A DNA stretch of 64,000 nt from CAVPMN01 sp963706425 (GTDB taxonomy: Bacteria; Actinomycetota; Acidimicrobiia; Acidimicrobiales; Acidimicrobilacustridaceae), in contig CAVPMN010000003.1 in NCBI GenBank assembly GCA_963706425.1, forward strand, positions 221,375 to 285,374, in the 5' to 3' direction. Below are positions 33,622 through 42,588 of this stretch, in pieces. The notes under the pieces were generated by a model. The model was given only the letters and a program-made list of their open reading frames with translations, searched no databases and was not told where the DNA came from. Both the position numbers and the translations under genes were made by a program. How positions within the stretch are numbered: position 1 is the stretch's first letter; each line of letters opens with the position of its first letter.

Positions 33622-35271
33622 TTGACGAAGCACATCTTCGTGACCGGAGGTGTGGCCAGCTCCCTCGGAAAGGGTCTGACCGCCTCGTCACTCGGAAGGC
33701 TGCTCCGCAGCCGGGGCCTGCGGGTCACGATGCAGAAGCTCGACCCCTACCTCAACGTCGACCCGGGCACGATGAACCCGTTCGAGCACGGCGAGGTGTT
33801 CGTCACCGACGACGGCGGCGAGACCGATCTCGATCTCGGGCACTACGAGCGCTTCGTCGACGTGAGCCTCTCGCGCGACTCGAACGCCACGACCGGATCG
33901 ATCTACTCGGCGGTCATCGCGGCTGAGCGGCGAGGTGACTACCTCGGCAAGACGGTGCAGGTCATCCCGCACATCACCGACGAGATCAAGCGGCGGATCA
34001 CCCGATTGGCCGGCGACGACATCGACGTGGTGATCACCGAGATCGGGGGCACCGTCGGCGACATCGAGATCCTCCCGTTCCTCGAGGCGATCCGACAGTT
34101 CCGCCTCGATGTCGGTCGCGAGAACGTCTGCTACGTGCACGTCACGCTCGTGCCGTTCATCGGGCCGTCGGGCGAGCAGAAGACCAAGCCCACGCAGCAC
34201 TCGGTCACCGAGCTGCGCAGTCGCGGCATCCAGCCCGATGCCATCGTGTGTCGCAGCGAGGCGGCGATCTCTTCCGATCTCAAGCGCAAGATCTCCAATC
34301 TCTGCGACGTGCCCGTCGACGCGGTGGTCAACGCCGCCGACGCTCGCAACCTCTACGAGATCCCCCTCGTGCTGCACGAGGAGGGTCTCGACGACGTGGT
34401 GTGCAAGCTGCTCGACTTCCGCGACCGCGAGATCGACCTGTCGGCGTGGGAGATCCTCATCGACCGGATCGAGACCGCGAACCAGCCGGTGCGCATCGGC
34501 ATCATCGGGAAGTACGTGAGCCTGCCCGACGCCTACCTGTCGGTGGTCGAGGCCTGCAAGCACGGCGGCTTCAATCACGGGGCGCGGGTCGAGATCGAGT
34601 GGATCCAGGCCGAGCAGGTCGAGGGCCTGCTGGCCGAGGGTCGCTTCCGCGAGCTCGACGGCATCGTCATCCCCGGGGGATTCGGCGAGCGGGGAGTCGA
34701 AGGCAAGATCGCGGCGGCCACCTACGCACGCGAGAACGAGCTGCCCTGCCTCGGGCTCTGCCTCGGGATGCAGGCGATGACCATCGACTTCGCGCGCAAC
34801 GTGCTCGGGCTCACCGGCGCCAACTCGAGCGAGATCGATCCGCAGACGTCCCACCCCGTGATCGACCTGATGGAGAGCCAGCGCGACGTCACCGACATGG
34901 GCGGCACCATGCGGCTCGGCGCCTATCCGGCGATGCTGGCACCGGGAAGCAAGGTGGCCCGTGCCTACGGCAAGGAGGTGGTGTCGGAGCGGCATCGCCA
35001 TCGCTACGAGTTCAACCCCAAGTACCGGGCCCGCTTCGAGGACTCGGGCTTCGTCTGCTCGGGCACCTCACCCGACGGACGGCTGGTGGAGTTCATCGAG
35101 CTGAGCTCGCACCCGTTCTGGGTCGGCACCCAGGCTCATCCCGAGTTCAAGAGCCGACCCGACCACCCGGCTCCGCTCTTCCGAGACTTCATCGGCGCCG
35201 CTCTGACCCGCGCCGAAGGGCGCAACCCACACCTGCTCTACCTCGACGAAGAGCAGGCGGCGAGCATCTGA
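33622..35271 (+). CDS. pyrG: CTP synthase
   Basis: 549 residues. Converts UTP to CTP with glutamine. Synthetase domain: HIFVTGGVASSLGKGLTASSLG, MQKLDPYLNVDPGTMNPFEHGEVFV, EIGGTVGDIEILPFLEAIRQ. Glutaminase domain: GIVIPGGFGERGVEGK, CLGLCLGMQ with the nucleophile Cys, and QAHPEFKSRP with the catalytic His-Glu. TTG 33622 is chosen because GAGGAGG lies 7 bases before it and the family starts TKHIFVTGG. A TACGGT box at 33576 may be its promoter. NUDIX gene follows after 4 bases. Confidence 0.97.
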   Translation: MTKHIFVTGGVASSLGKGLTASSLGRLLRSRGLRVTMQKLDPYLNVDPGTMNPFEHGEVFVTDDGGETDLDLGHYERFVDVSLSRDSNATTGSIYSAVIAAERRGDYLGKTVQVIPHITDEIKRRITRLAGDDIDVVITEIGGTVGDIEILPFLEAIRQFRLDVGRENVCYVHVTLVPFIGPSGEQKTKPTQHSVTELRSRGIQPDAIVCRSEAAISSDLKRKISNLCDVPVDAVVNAADARNLYEIPLVLHEEGLDDVVCKLLDFRDREIDLSAWEILIDRIETANQPVRIGIIGKYVSLPDAYLSVVEACKHGGFNHGARVEIEWIQAEQVEGLLAEGRFRELDGIVIPGGFGERGVEGKIAAATYARENELPCLGLCLGMQAMTIDFARNVLGLTGANSSEIDPQTSHPVIDLMESQRDVTDMGGTMRLGAYPAMLAPGSKVARAYGKEVVSERHRHRYEFNPKYRARFEDSGFVCSGTSPDGRLVEFIELSSHPFWVGTQAHPEFKSRPDHPAPLFRDFIGAALTRAEGRNPHLLYLDEEQAASI

Positions 35272-35275
35272 AGGC

Positions 35276-35815
35276 GTGACGTTCCGAAAGGTCGGTGAGC
35301 GCACGGTCTTCGAGGGGTCGGTGATCAGCCTCGGCGTCGGGACGTTCGAGGCGCCCGACGGGCATCGCTTCGAGCGCGAGATCGTGCACCATCCCGGCGC
35401 CGTGTCGGTCGTGCCACTGACCGATGACGACGACGTCATCCTGGTTCGTCAATACCGCGCCCCGCTCGATCGGGAGCTGCTCGAGATCCCGGCCGGCAAG
35501 CGCGATGTGGCCGACGAGCCCATCGAGCTCACCGCCCATCGTGAGCTGGTCGAGGAGATCGGCATGCGCGCCGGCCGTCTCGAGCTGTTGGCCGAGTTCC
35601 ACAACTCCGTCGGCTTCTGCGATGAGCAGTCGTTCGTGTTCCTCGCGACCGAGCTCGAGGCCACCGCGACCGATCTGCAGGGCATCGAGGAGCAGCACAT
35701 GACCATCGAGCGCGTGGCGCTCGACGATGTCTTTGCGCTCATCGCAGCCGGTGAGATCACCGATGCCAAGACGGTGATCGGGCTCACCTTGACGTTGCGC
35801 GCGCTGGGTCGCTGA
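35276..35815 (+). CDS. NUDIX hydrolase, ADP-ribose pyrophosphatase type
   Basis: 179 residues. LLEIPAGKRDVADEPIELTAHRELVEEIGM is the NUDIX box, one residue longer than consensus before the first Glu; VVPLTDDDDVILVRQYRAPLDRELLEIPAG is typical of ADP-ribose pyrophosphatases. GTG 35276 lies 4 bases after pyrG. M. tuberculosis has an ADP-ribose pyrophosphatase (Rv1700) in the same place. Confidence 0.9.
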   Translation: MTFRKVGERTVFEGSVISLGVGTFEAPDGHRFEREIVHHPGAVSVVPLTDDDDVILVRQYRAPLDRELLEIPAGKRDVADEPIELTAHRELVEEIGMRAGRLELLAEFHNSVGFCDEQSFVFLATELEATATDLQGIEEQHMTIERVALDDVFALIAAGEITDAKTVIGLTLTLRALGR

Positions 35816-35826
35816 GGCGAGCCCTC

Positions 35827-36771
35827 GTGGACGCCACCGTCGCGCCCGAGCTGCCCATCGAGGCGGAAGAGTTCCTCACGTGGCTGTCGGTCGAGCGGGG
35901 CCGGTCGCCCAACACGTTGAGCGCCTACCGCCGCGACCTCTGCGCGTTCATGGCGTGGTCGAACGAATCAGGCCGGGCTCTCGGCGACATCGGTGAGGGC
36001 GACCTCGACGCCTACGTGGGTCATCTCCGCGGTCTGGGTCGCGCACCTGCATCCGTGGCCCGCGCCCTGGTCGCAGTGCGGGCCCTCTTCCGGTTCCTGC
36101 ACGAGGAGGGTCACCTCGCCGTCGACCCGGGTGCCGATGTCGACGTGCCGCGTGTTCCCCAAGGTCTGCCCAAGGCGCTCGACGAAGCCGATGTCGAGTC
36201 GTTGCTCGCCGCGGTCACTGGTGATGATCCGCTGGCCAGGCGTGATCGGGCCATGCTCGAGGTCCTCTACGGCACGGGATTGCGGATCTCCGAGCTGGTG
36301 GGGCTCTCGCTCGGTGACGTCGATCTCGGCGGTGGGCTGCTGCGCGCGTACGGCAAGGGCTCGAAGGAGCGGGTCGTGCCGGTCGGGCGGTTGGCTGCCG
36401 ACGCGCTCGATCAGTGGCTCGCGCCCGGTGGACGCGAGCAGCTGGTGCCGGAGCGTTGGGCCCGGCGCGCCGACGCTGATGCGGTGTTCCTGAACCAGCG
36501 CGGTGGGCGGCTGTCGCGCCAGGGCGCGTGGGGGATCGTGCGTCGGTACGGCGAGGTGTGCGGCCTCGGTGCTCGCCTCACCCCGCATGTCCTGCGGCAC
36601 TCGTGTGCCACCCACATGCTCGACCACGGCGCCGACATCCGAGCGGTGCAGGAGCTGCTCGGGCATGCGTCGATCAGTACGACGCAGGTCTACACGCTGG
36701 TGTCGACGGAGCGGCTGCGCCAGGTCTACGAATCAGCGCATCCCCGCGCCATGCGCAGAGCCAGCGACTAG
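35827..36771 (+). CDS. xerD: Tyrosine recombinase XerD
   Basis: 314 residues, chromosome-dimer resolution at dif. N-terminal SAM-like domain (FLTWLSVERGRSPNTLSAYRRDL) and catalytic domain with Arg in GTGLRISELVGL, Lys in YGKGSKERVVPVG, HVLRHSCATHML, His in LLGHASISTTQ and nucleophile Tyr in TQVYTLVS. All catalytic residues are present, in contrast to the decayed integrase near 56 kb. It follows NUDIX as Rv1701 follows Rv1700. Confidence 0.93.
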   Translation: MDATVAPELPIEAEEFLTWLSVERGRSPNTLSAYRRDLCAFMAWSNESGRALGDIGEGDLDAYVGHLRGLGRAPASVARALVAVRALFRFLHEEGHLAVDPGADVDVPRVPQGLPKALDEADVESLLAAVTGDDPLARRDRAMLEVLYGTGLRISELVGLSLGDVDLGGGLLRAYGKGSKERVVPVGRLAADALDQWLAPGGREQLVPERWARRADADAVFLNQRGGRLSRQGAWGIVRRYGEVCGLGARLTPHVLRHSCATHMLDHGADIRAVQELLGHASISTTQVYTLVSTERLRQVYESAHPRAMRRASD

Positions 36772-36782
36772 CCTTGTCATTC

Positions 36783-37127
36783 GTGACCAACGACGCAGAG
36801 CTCAGCCCTGCCACCGAGCAGACGGTGCGCACCTCGCTCGAGGGCGAAGCTGTCCACCTGCGTGACCAGCTGCGTGAGCTCGACCGGGACGAGTCGAGCC
36901 TCGAGTTCGACGACAACTTCGCCGACAGCGCGCAGGTCGCCGCCGAACAAGGTGAGAACCAGGCGTTGGCCTCACAGCTCCGCGAGCAGCTCGACGACGT
37001 CGAGCAAGCGCTGACGAAACTCGACAGCGGCGACTACGGGCGGTGTGAGGTGTGTGGTCAGCCGATCGGCGAGGATCGCCTCGAGGTCATGCCGGCCACG
37101 CGGTTCTGCATCGAGCACGCCGGCTGA
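36783..37127 (+). CDS. DksA/TraR-type zinc-finger protein
   Basis: 114 residues. A helical coiled-coil hairpin (VHLRDQLRELDRDE, ALASQLREQLDDVEQALTKLD) leads to GDYGRCEVCGQPIGEDRLEVMPATRFCIEH; the fourth zinc ligand position is His instead of Cys. The FDDNFADSAQVAAEQ stretch is typical of actinobacterial RbpA-unrelated DksA-like proteins. It may bind RNA polymerase through the secondary channel, by family inference. GTG 36783 has TAGCCT 8 bases upstream and no ribosome site, suggesting a leaderless transcript. Confidence 0.85.
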   Translation: MTNDAELSPATEQTVRTSLEGEAVHLRDQLRELDRDESSLEFDDNFADSAQVAAEQGENQALASQLREQLDDVEQALTKLDSGDYGRCEVCGQPIGEDRLEVMPATRFCIEHAG

Positions 37128-37138
37128 CGGCACCAGGT

Positions 37139-37660
37139 TTGGCCCGGCCGACCCACCTCGCGAAACGGTTCTTCGGCTCGCTCAGGCCCGGTGGCCCGCG
37201 CCCAGCCGACGCGGCATGGGCCGAGTCGCATCTACTGCCGGGCGAGCTCGAGCTGTGGCGATCGATGTCTCGCTCCGACCGTCGTCACGCGGTGGGGGTG
37301 GCGCGTCGGGTCGACGCGATGCTCGACGGTGCCGATCGCGAGGTGGTGGCTGCCGCCCTGCTGCACGATGTGGGCAAGGTCGACTCCGGCCTCGGCACCT
37401 ATGGGCGGGTGATCGCCACCATCTCGGGGGCCGTCGTGGGGCGGGACGAGGCGACGATCAAGGCCTGGACGCGTAGTCGCGGGTTCACCCGTCGGGTCGG
37501 CCTCTACCTCCAGCACCCCAAGCTCGGCGGCGACCGTCTGGCGCTGGCCGGGAGCGAACCCCTCACGGTGGCGTGGGCTCGTGAGCATCACCTGCCGGCG
37601 GACGAGTGGACCGTCCCGCTCGAGATCGGCGAGGTGCTCAAAGTGTCCGACGATGACTGA
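37139..37660 (+). CDS. HD-domain phosphohydrolase-like protein
   Basis: 173 residues. HAVGVARRVDAML (His ligand) and VVAAALLHDVGKVDSGLG (HD pair) identify an HD domain; the N-terminus THLAKRFFGSLRPGGP and the AWAREHHLPADEW end are shared by a small actinobacterial family. Substrate unknown. The first in-frame start is TTG 37139, without a clear ribosome site. It follows the DksA-like gene by 11 bases and converges on glsA. Confidence 0.75.
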   Translation: MARPTHLAKRFFGSLRPGGPRPADAAWAESHLLPGELELWRSMSRSDRRHAVGVARRVDAMLDGADREVVAAALLHDVGKVDSGLGTYGRVIATISGAVVGRDEATIKAWTRSRGFTRRVGLYLQHPKLGGDRLALAGSEPLTVAWAREHHLPADEWTVPLEIGEVLKVSDDD

Positions 37661-37720
37661 GCTCGGATGCGTGTCGGCCACGTTGAGCGACGACGTAGGA
37701 CAGGGATGTCGCGGCGGGCG

Positions 37721-38731
37721 TCAGGTGCGTGGTGCCGGGGCCGAAGCGAAGAGGTTCAACCCGAGCTGCTCGGACAGGTGCTTGGTGAGGCGCTGGCCGC
37801 GCACGCTGTTGCCTGCTTCGTCGAGGCGGGGTGAGTAGGTGCCCAGCCCGCCCTTGCCCGGAGCGATGGTGACGATGCCTCCGCTGACCCCGCTCTTGCC
37901 GGGGAGGCCGGTCTCGTAGAGCCACTCGCCCGACCGCTCGTAGAGGCCGGCCGTGGCGAGCACCGCCAGCACCCGTTTGCAGTGGGCGGCGTCGATCACC
38001 CGCTCGCCGGTGAGCGGGTTGACGCCGCCATCGGCCAGCGTGGCCCCCATCACCGCGAGATCGGTGGCGCTCACGAGCAACGAGCACTGCCGGGTGTAGA
38101 TGTCGGTCGCCGCCACGGGGTCGAAGTAGAGGCGTCCGTAGCTCTCGAGGAGATGGGCGATGCCTTCGTTGCGCAGGTTGGTGGCCGACTCCGACTCGTA
38201 GACCTCTTCGTCGATCGTGAGGGCTCGGCCGGCGAACCGGGAGAGACCCGCCAGGATCCACTGCCACTTCTCGTCGGCGGTGTCGCCTGGCACGAGGCTG
38301 GTCGTGGCGATGGCACCGGCGTTCACCATCGGGTTCATCGTGCGGTCCTCGCTGAGCTCGATGGCCATCACCGAGTTGAACGGGAGCCCGGTGCTGTTGA
38401 CGCCGAGCTTGAGACGGGCCTCGGCCGATCCGATCGCCTGGCACACCAACGCGAACACGAACGGCTTGGAGACGCTCTGGATCGAGAAGCGCGCATCGAC
38501 GTCGCCCACCCCCACGATCCGGCCGTCGACCGACGCGATGCAGGCGCCGAACAGTTCGGGGTCGACCGAGGCCAGTGCCGGTATGTAGTCGGCTACGGCG
38601 CCGGCGACGACGTCGCGATAGCGGGCGTGGGCTTCCTCGAGCAGCGCCTGCACGGCCGGCAACGACGGCAGCGTGCCGGTCGACACGGCGTGCGCGGCGT
38701 CGGCGTCGTCGAACGGCAGCGGCTCGTGCAT
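37721..38731 (-). CDS. glsA: Glutaminase A
   Basis: 336 residues, beta-lactamase-like serine glutaminase that makes glutamate and ammonia. Catalytic SxxK in FSIQSVSKPFVFALV, then NPMVNAGAIATTSLV, YESE..TNLRNEGIAHLL, and GLPGKSGVSGGIVTIAPG. A short N-terminal extension (EPLPFDDADAAHAVS) precedes the fold. Start ATG 38731. It shares strand with trpS, 37 bases downstream of it, and may be cotranscribed. Confidence 0.95.
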   Translation of the reverse strand: MHEPLPFDDADAAHAVSTGTLPSLPAVQALLEEAHARYRDVVAGAVADYIPALASVDPELFGACIASVDGRIVGVGDVDARFSIQSVSKPFVFALVCQAIGSAEARLKLGVNSTGLPFNSVMAIELSEDRTMNPMVNAGAIATTSLVPGDTADEKWQWILAGLSRFAGRALTIDEEVYESESATNLRNEGIAHLLESYGRLYFDPVAATDIYTRQCSLLVSATDLAVMGATLADGGVNPLTGERVIDAAHCKRVLAVLATAGLYERSGEWLYETGLPGKSGVSGGIVTIAPGKGGLGTYSPRLDEAGNSVRGQRLTKHLSEQLGLNLFASAPAPRT

Positions 38732-38768
38732 CGGTACCTGGCGCCGCGCTAGCGACGGTGGCCGGCGA

Positions 38769-39749
38769 TCATCGCGCCAGCAGGCCGAGGGCCTGGCGGG
38801 CGCGGTCGAGGGTGGGCCCGGCGATCGCCTGGGCCTTGTCGGCGCCCTTGGCGAGGATGGCAGCGGTGCCCCCCGGGTCGGCGGCCAGCTCGCGGTAGCG
38901 CTGTTGGATGGGCCTGAGCAGATCGCAGACCGCGTCGGCGGTGTCCGCTTTGAGCGGCCCGTACTGGTCGTAGCGCTCGGCCAGCTCGGTGGGGCTGCGC
39001 CGGGTGACCGCCGAGAGGATGGCCAGCAGGTTCGACACGCCGGGTTTCGCCGCAGGGTCGTAGCGAACCTCGTTGTCGGTGTCGGTGACCGCCCGCTTGA
39101 TCTTCTTGGCCACGACGGTGAGGTCTTCGAGCACACCGATCGTGCCCTGCGGCGACTCTTCGGACTTCGACATCTTGCGCGTGGGGTTCTGCAGGTCCAT
39201 GACGCGTGCACCCACCGTGGGAATGGCGGCCTCGGGCACCACGAAGGTGTCGCCGTAGCGGTGGTTGAAGCGGATGGCCAGGTCGCGGGCCAGCTCGAGG
39301 TGCTGGCGCTGGTCGTCGCCCACCGGCACCCGGTCGGTGTCGTAGAGAAGGATGTCGGCGGCCATCAGCGCGGGATAGGTGAACAGCCCGGCCGAGACGA
39401 AGTCGGCCCCGTCGGACTTGTCCTTGAACTGCGTCATGCGGCGGAGCTCGCCGAACGCCGCGGTGCATTCGAGGATCCAGGCCAGCTCGGCGTGCTGGTG
39501 GACGTGGCTCTGTATGAAGAGTGTGGCCACGTCTGGATCGATGCCGACCGCGAGGAGGAGTTGGGCCAGGCCGAGTGTGCGCTCACGGAGCACGGCCGGG
39601 TCCTGGGGCACGGTGAGGGCGTGGAGGTCGACCACGCAGTAGATCGAGTCGGCCTCGGCTTGCTGGTCGACCCAGTGGCGCACGGCCCCGAGCAGGTTGC
39701 CGAGTTGCACGTCACCGGTGGGCTGGATGCCGGAGAACACTCGGGTCAT
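38769..39749 (-). CDS. trpS: Tryptophanyl-tRNA synthetase
   Basis: 326 residues, class I. HIGH-equivalent SGIQPTGDVQLGNLLGAVRHW, ALTVPQDP, tryptophan pocket region MAADILLYDTDRVPVGDDQRQHLELARDLA and KMSKSEESPQGTI. The frame is intact. Divergent from scpA across a 169-base gap in which I see only the scpA TATCGT box. Confidence 0.96.
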   Translation of the reverse strand: MTRVFSGIQPTGDVQLGNLLGAVRHWVDQQAEADSIYCVVDLHALTVPQDPAVLRERTLGLAQLLLAVGIDPDVATLFIQSHVHQHAELAWILECTAAFGELRRMTQFKDKSDGADFVSAGLFTYPALMAADILLYDTDRVPVGDDQRQHLELARDLAIRFNHRYGDTFVVPEAAIPTVGARVMDLQNPTRKMSKSEESPQGTIGVLEDLTVVAKKIKRAVTDTDNEVRYDPAAKPGVSNLLAILSAVTRRSPTELAERYDQYGPLKADTADAVCDLLRPIQQRYRELAADPGGTAAILAKGADKAQAIAGPTLDRARQALGLLAR

Positions 39750-39918
39750 GACGGGCTCACGGTGCGATCGGGGACGGGATGGCGCTCGCCCGCCGACGCG
39801 GCGACGGGGGGCGGCCCCACAACTTAGCGACCCCGGCGGCGCCCACCGGCGAGGGTTCCGCCGCAGAGCTTGGCCGGGATGCGCGCCGAGACCCGTGGCC
39901 GGCTCTATCGTGGGCGCG

Positions 39919-40698
39919 ATGTCCTATGCGGTGCAGACCCCTGTCTACGAGGGCCCGTTCGACCTCCTCCTGCACCTGATCCTGCGTGAGCAGGTCGACC
40001 TCTACGAGGTGTCCCTGTCGTCGATCGTCGACGCCTATATCAGCGAGCTGGAACGCATGGAGGAGCTCGATCTCGAGCTGGCCACCGAGTTCCTGCTCAT
40101 CGCCGCCACCCTGGTCGACCTGAAGGCCAAGCGGCTGCTGCCCGACGAGCGCGACGGTGACCTCGACGACGAGTTCGCCCTCTGGGACGAGCGTGATCTG
40201 CTCCTCTCCCGCCTGCTCGACTGCAAGACCTTCAAGGACGCGGCGAAGGTGCTCGGCGGGCTCGCCGCCGACGCAGGTCGGTCCTTCCCACGGGTGGCCG
40301 GCATCGAGGACCGCTTCCTCGAGCTCACCCCGGACCTCCTGCTCGGCATCGACGCCGACGACCTGCTGGGCGCGTACCGACGAGCGGTCACCCCTCGGCC
40401 GGTTCCGTCGGTTGATCTCAGCCACGTCGGTGCGGTGCGTGCGAGCGTCAGCGAAGCCGTCGAGGAGCTCATCGACGAGTTGCCCCGGGCCGGGCGGGTG
40501 TCGTTCCGCCGGCTCACCGAATCGCTCGTCGATCGGCTCGAGGTGGTGGTGCGCTTCCTCGCGGTGCTCGAGCTCTACAAGCAGGGCCTCATCGACATCG
40601 ACCAGGCGACGTCGTTCGGTGACATCGAGATCAGCTGGATCGCGTCGCCGGGACTGCGGTCCGCAGACCTCGACGCCGTCGACGTCTACGACGGCTGA
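39919..40698 (+). CDS. scpA: Segregation and condensation protein A
   Basis: 259 residues, kleisin of the SMC-ScpAB condensin. N-terminal VYEGPFDLLLHLILREQVDLYEVSLSSIVDAYI, acidic helical middle, and C-terminal winged helix (RVSFRRLTESLVDRLEVVVRFLAVLELYKQGLIDIDQ) that binds SMC. ATG 39919 has TATCGT 7 bases upstream (39906-39911), a leaderless promoter pattern; GTG 39910 overlaps that box and is less likely. Stop and scpB start overlap (TGATG). Confidence 0.95.
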   Translation: MSYAVQTPVYEGPFDLLLHLILREQVDLYEVSLSSIVDAYISELERMEELDLELATEFLLIAATLVDLKAKRLLPDERDGDLDDEFALWDERDLLLSRLLDCKTFKDAAKVLGGLAADAGRSFPRVAGIEDRFLELTPDLLLGIDADDLLGAYRRAVTPRPVPSVDLSHVGAVRASVSEAVEELIDELPRAGRVSFRRLTESLVDRLEVVVRFLAVLELYKQGLIDIDQATSFGDIEISWIASPGLRSADLDAVDVYDG

Positions 40699-41385
40699 TG
40701 GCACCCGACACCCGCCGGGCCATCGAGGCCATCCTGATGGTGGCCGATCAGCCGATCGACGCCCATCTGCTCGCCCAGGTCACCGAGACGCCGCCGCACG
40801 AGATCGATCAGGTGCTGGCGGCGCTGGCCGACGACTACCGCGAGAACGACCGGGGCTTCGTGTTGGTCAACGTGGCCGGCGGCTGGCGGTATCAGAGCCA
40901 TCCTGATCTGGCGCCCTACGTCGAGCGATTCGTGCTCGAAGGGCAAACGGCGCGTCTCTCGGCGGCGGCCCTCGAGACGTTGGCCATCGTGGCCTACAAG
41001 CAGCCCATCTCCCGAGCCCAGATCGCCGCCATCCGCGGGGTCAACGTCGACGGGGTGGTGCGCACCCTCGAGCAGCGCGACTACATCGCCGAGGTGGGCC
41101 GCGACCCTGGCCCGGGCCAGCCGGTGCTGTTCGGCACCACCGACCTGTTCCTCGAACGGCTCGGCCTGGCCTCCCTGGCCGACCTGCCGCCCCTCGCCGA
41201 CTTCGTGCCGGGCCCCGACGTGGTCGAGGCGCTCGAGGTCGGCCTGCGGGCCGACGCCGCGCTCGGCGAGGTCGAACGTTCCGAGGCGCACGAGGCCCCT
41301 GCGCCGGACGGTGCTGCCCACCGCAGGCGCGCCGGTGGTCGTCGATGTCGAGGTCGACATCGACGCCGCGACCGATCCGTCCTGA
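40698..41385 (+). CDS. scpB: Segregation and condensation protein B, probable +1 frameshift in the tail
   Basis: Dimeric winged-helix partner of ScpA. ARRAIEAILMVADQPID, ARLSAAALETLAIVAYKQPISRAQIAAIRGVNVDGVVRTLEQRDYIAEVGRDPGPGQPVLFGTTDLFLERLGL are characteristic. After residue 200 the frame becomes Arg/His-rich with rare CGA codons; shifting by one base near 41305-41311 gives an acidic tail VLPTAGAPVVVDVEVDIDAATDPS ending at TGA 41383-41385, two bases before rluB. Codon use and spacing support this repaired end. Confidence 0.88.
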
Positions 41386-41387
41386 TC

Positions 41388-42210
41388 GTGGCGGGGCCGC
41401 CTGCCGAGGGCGAAGGTCTGCAGCCCGCTGACGGCGAACGTCTGACAACCCGCTGACGGCGAACGTCTACAAAAGGTGCTGGCGCGGGCCGGGTTCGGGA
41501 GCCGGCGGGCGTGCGAGGAGCTGATCGCCGACGAGCGGGTGACGGTCAACGGCACGGTGGCCGAGTTGGGCCGGCGGGTCGATGTCGACACCGACCGGGT
41601 GGAGGTCGACGGGGTCGCCGTGTCGGTGCGCCCGGGCCTGGTGCACTACCTGCTGCACAAGCCGGTGGGCGTGCTGAGCACGGCCGACGATCCGCAGGGT
41701 CGCCCCACGGTGGTCGAGCTGGTGCCGTCCGAGCCTCGGGTCTTCCCGGTGGGCCGACTCGACGCGGACACCGAGGGCCTCCTGCTGCTCACCAACGACG
41801 GCGATCTCACCTATCGCCTCACCCACCCGAGCTTCGGCGTCGAGAAGGAGTATCTCGCCCATGTCGAGGGCGAGCCCTCGCGACACGCCATCCGCCGCCT
41901 ACGGGAGGGCGTCGAGCTCGACGACGGTCTGACCGCACCGGCCCGAGCGGCGGTCGTGTCGCCCGGATTGGTGCGCATCACCATCCACGAGGGCCGCAAC
42001 CGACAGGTGCGGCGCATGTGCGAAGCGGTGGGGCATCCGGTGCGCAGGTTGGTGCGCACCCGCATCGGCCCCCTCACCGATCGCAAGCTGGCCTCGGGCG
42101 CCTGGCGCGAGCTGACGCCGGCCGAGGTGCGGGCGCTCGAGTTGGCGGCCGCCGCGCCGCCTGGCGGTGTCGACGATTCCCGGGCCGGCCGGCGCGCCAG
42201 GCCCAAGTAG
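41388..42210 (+). CDS. rluB: Ribosomal large-subunit pseudouridine synthase B, +1 frameshift in an N-terminal repeat
   Basis: Makes a pseudouridine in 23S helix 89 region. S4 domain RLQKVLARAGFGSRRACEELIADERVTVNG, RsuA-like catalytic motif VFPVGRLDADTEGLLLLTNDG (Asp nucleophile), HEGRNRQVRRMCEAVGHPV. From GTG 41388 the protein begins VAGPPAEGEGLQPADGERLQ and holds three copies of an eight-residue unit PA[DE]GE[RG]LQ. An extra G at 41444 in the second copy creates a stop; without it the frame runs into the S4 domain. Without the upstream start the first usual start (GTG 41476) would cut the S4 domain. Repaired length is about 273 residues. Confidence 0.87.
41400..41472 (+). repeat. Three 24-base tandem repeats in the 5' part of rluB
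   Basis: Copies at 41400-41423, 41424-41448 and 41449-41472. Copies two and three are identical for 20 bases (CCCGCTGACGGCGAACGTCT) and differ by one inserted G at 41444; copy one differs at four to six places. In the restored frame they encode PAEGEGLQ, PADGERLQ, PADGERLQ. Confidence 0.85.
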
Positions 42211-42213
42211 CAT
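42208..42213 (+). promoter_or_regulatory. Leaderless -10 box before aroH
   Basis: TAGCAT overlaps the rluB stop and stands 6 bases before GTG 42220. No clear -35 is visible and the gene could also be read from upstream. Confidence 0.4.
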
Positions 42214-42219
42214 CGAACC

Positions 42220-42585
42220 GTGCTGCAGGTCCGCGCGCTGCGAGGCGCCACCACCGTCGACGACGACACCGAAGAGCAGGTGTTCGAACGGGTCATCGCG
42301 CTGCTCGAGGTGATGTTCGCCCGCAACGACATCGACAAGGACGATCTGATCAGCATCATCTTCACGGCGACCGACGACATCCACTCGGTCTTCCCGGCTG
42401 CGGCCGCCCGCAAGTTCGGTCTCGGCGACGTGCCTCTGCTCTGCGCCCGTGAGCTCGAGATCGACGGAGGCACGGCGAGGTGCATCCGGGTGCTGATGCA
42501 CCTCGGCACCGAGCGATCGCGCGCCGAGCTGCATCACGTCTACCTCGAAGGCGCCAGTGGCCTGCGCGACGATCTCCCGGACTGA
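42220..42585 (+). CDS. aroH: Chorismate mutase, AroH type
   Basis: 121 residues, trimeric class II mutase as in Bacillus subtilis: VRALRGATTVDDDTEEQVFERVIALLE, SIIFTATDDIHSVFPAAAARKFGLGDVPLLCARELEI and CIRVLMHLGT with the catalytic Arg and Glu/Cys neighbourhood. Converts chorismate to prephenate, feeding the adjacent tyrA. GTG 42220. Three bases separate its stop from the tyrA start. AroH-type enzymes are less common than the AroQ helix type, but the motifs are clear. Confidence 0.94.
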   Translation: MLQVRALRGATTVDDDTEEQVFERVIALLEVMFARNDIDKDDLISIIFTATDDIHSVFPAAAARKFGLGDVPLLCARELEIDGGTARCIRVLMHLGTERSRAELHHVYLEGASGLRDDLPD

Positions 42586-42588
42586 CCG

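Noticed and set aside
41041..41448. Minus-strand frame across scpB/rluB
   Set aside because: Arg/Pro-rich shadow with no start context; the plus-strand genes explain the region.
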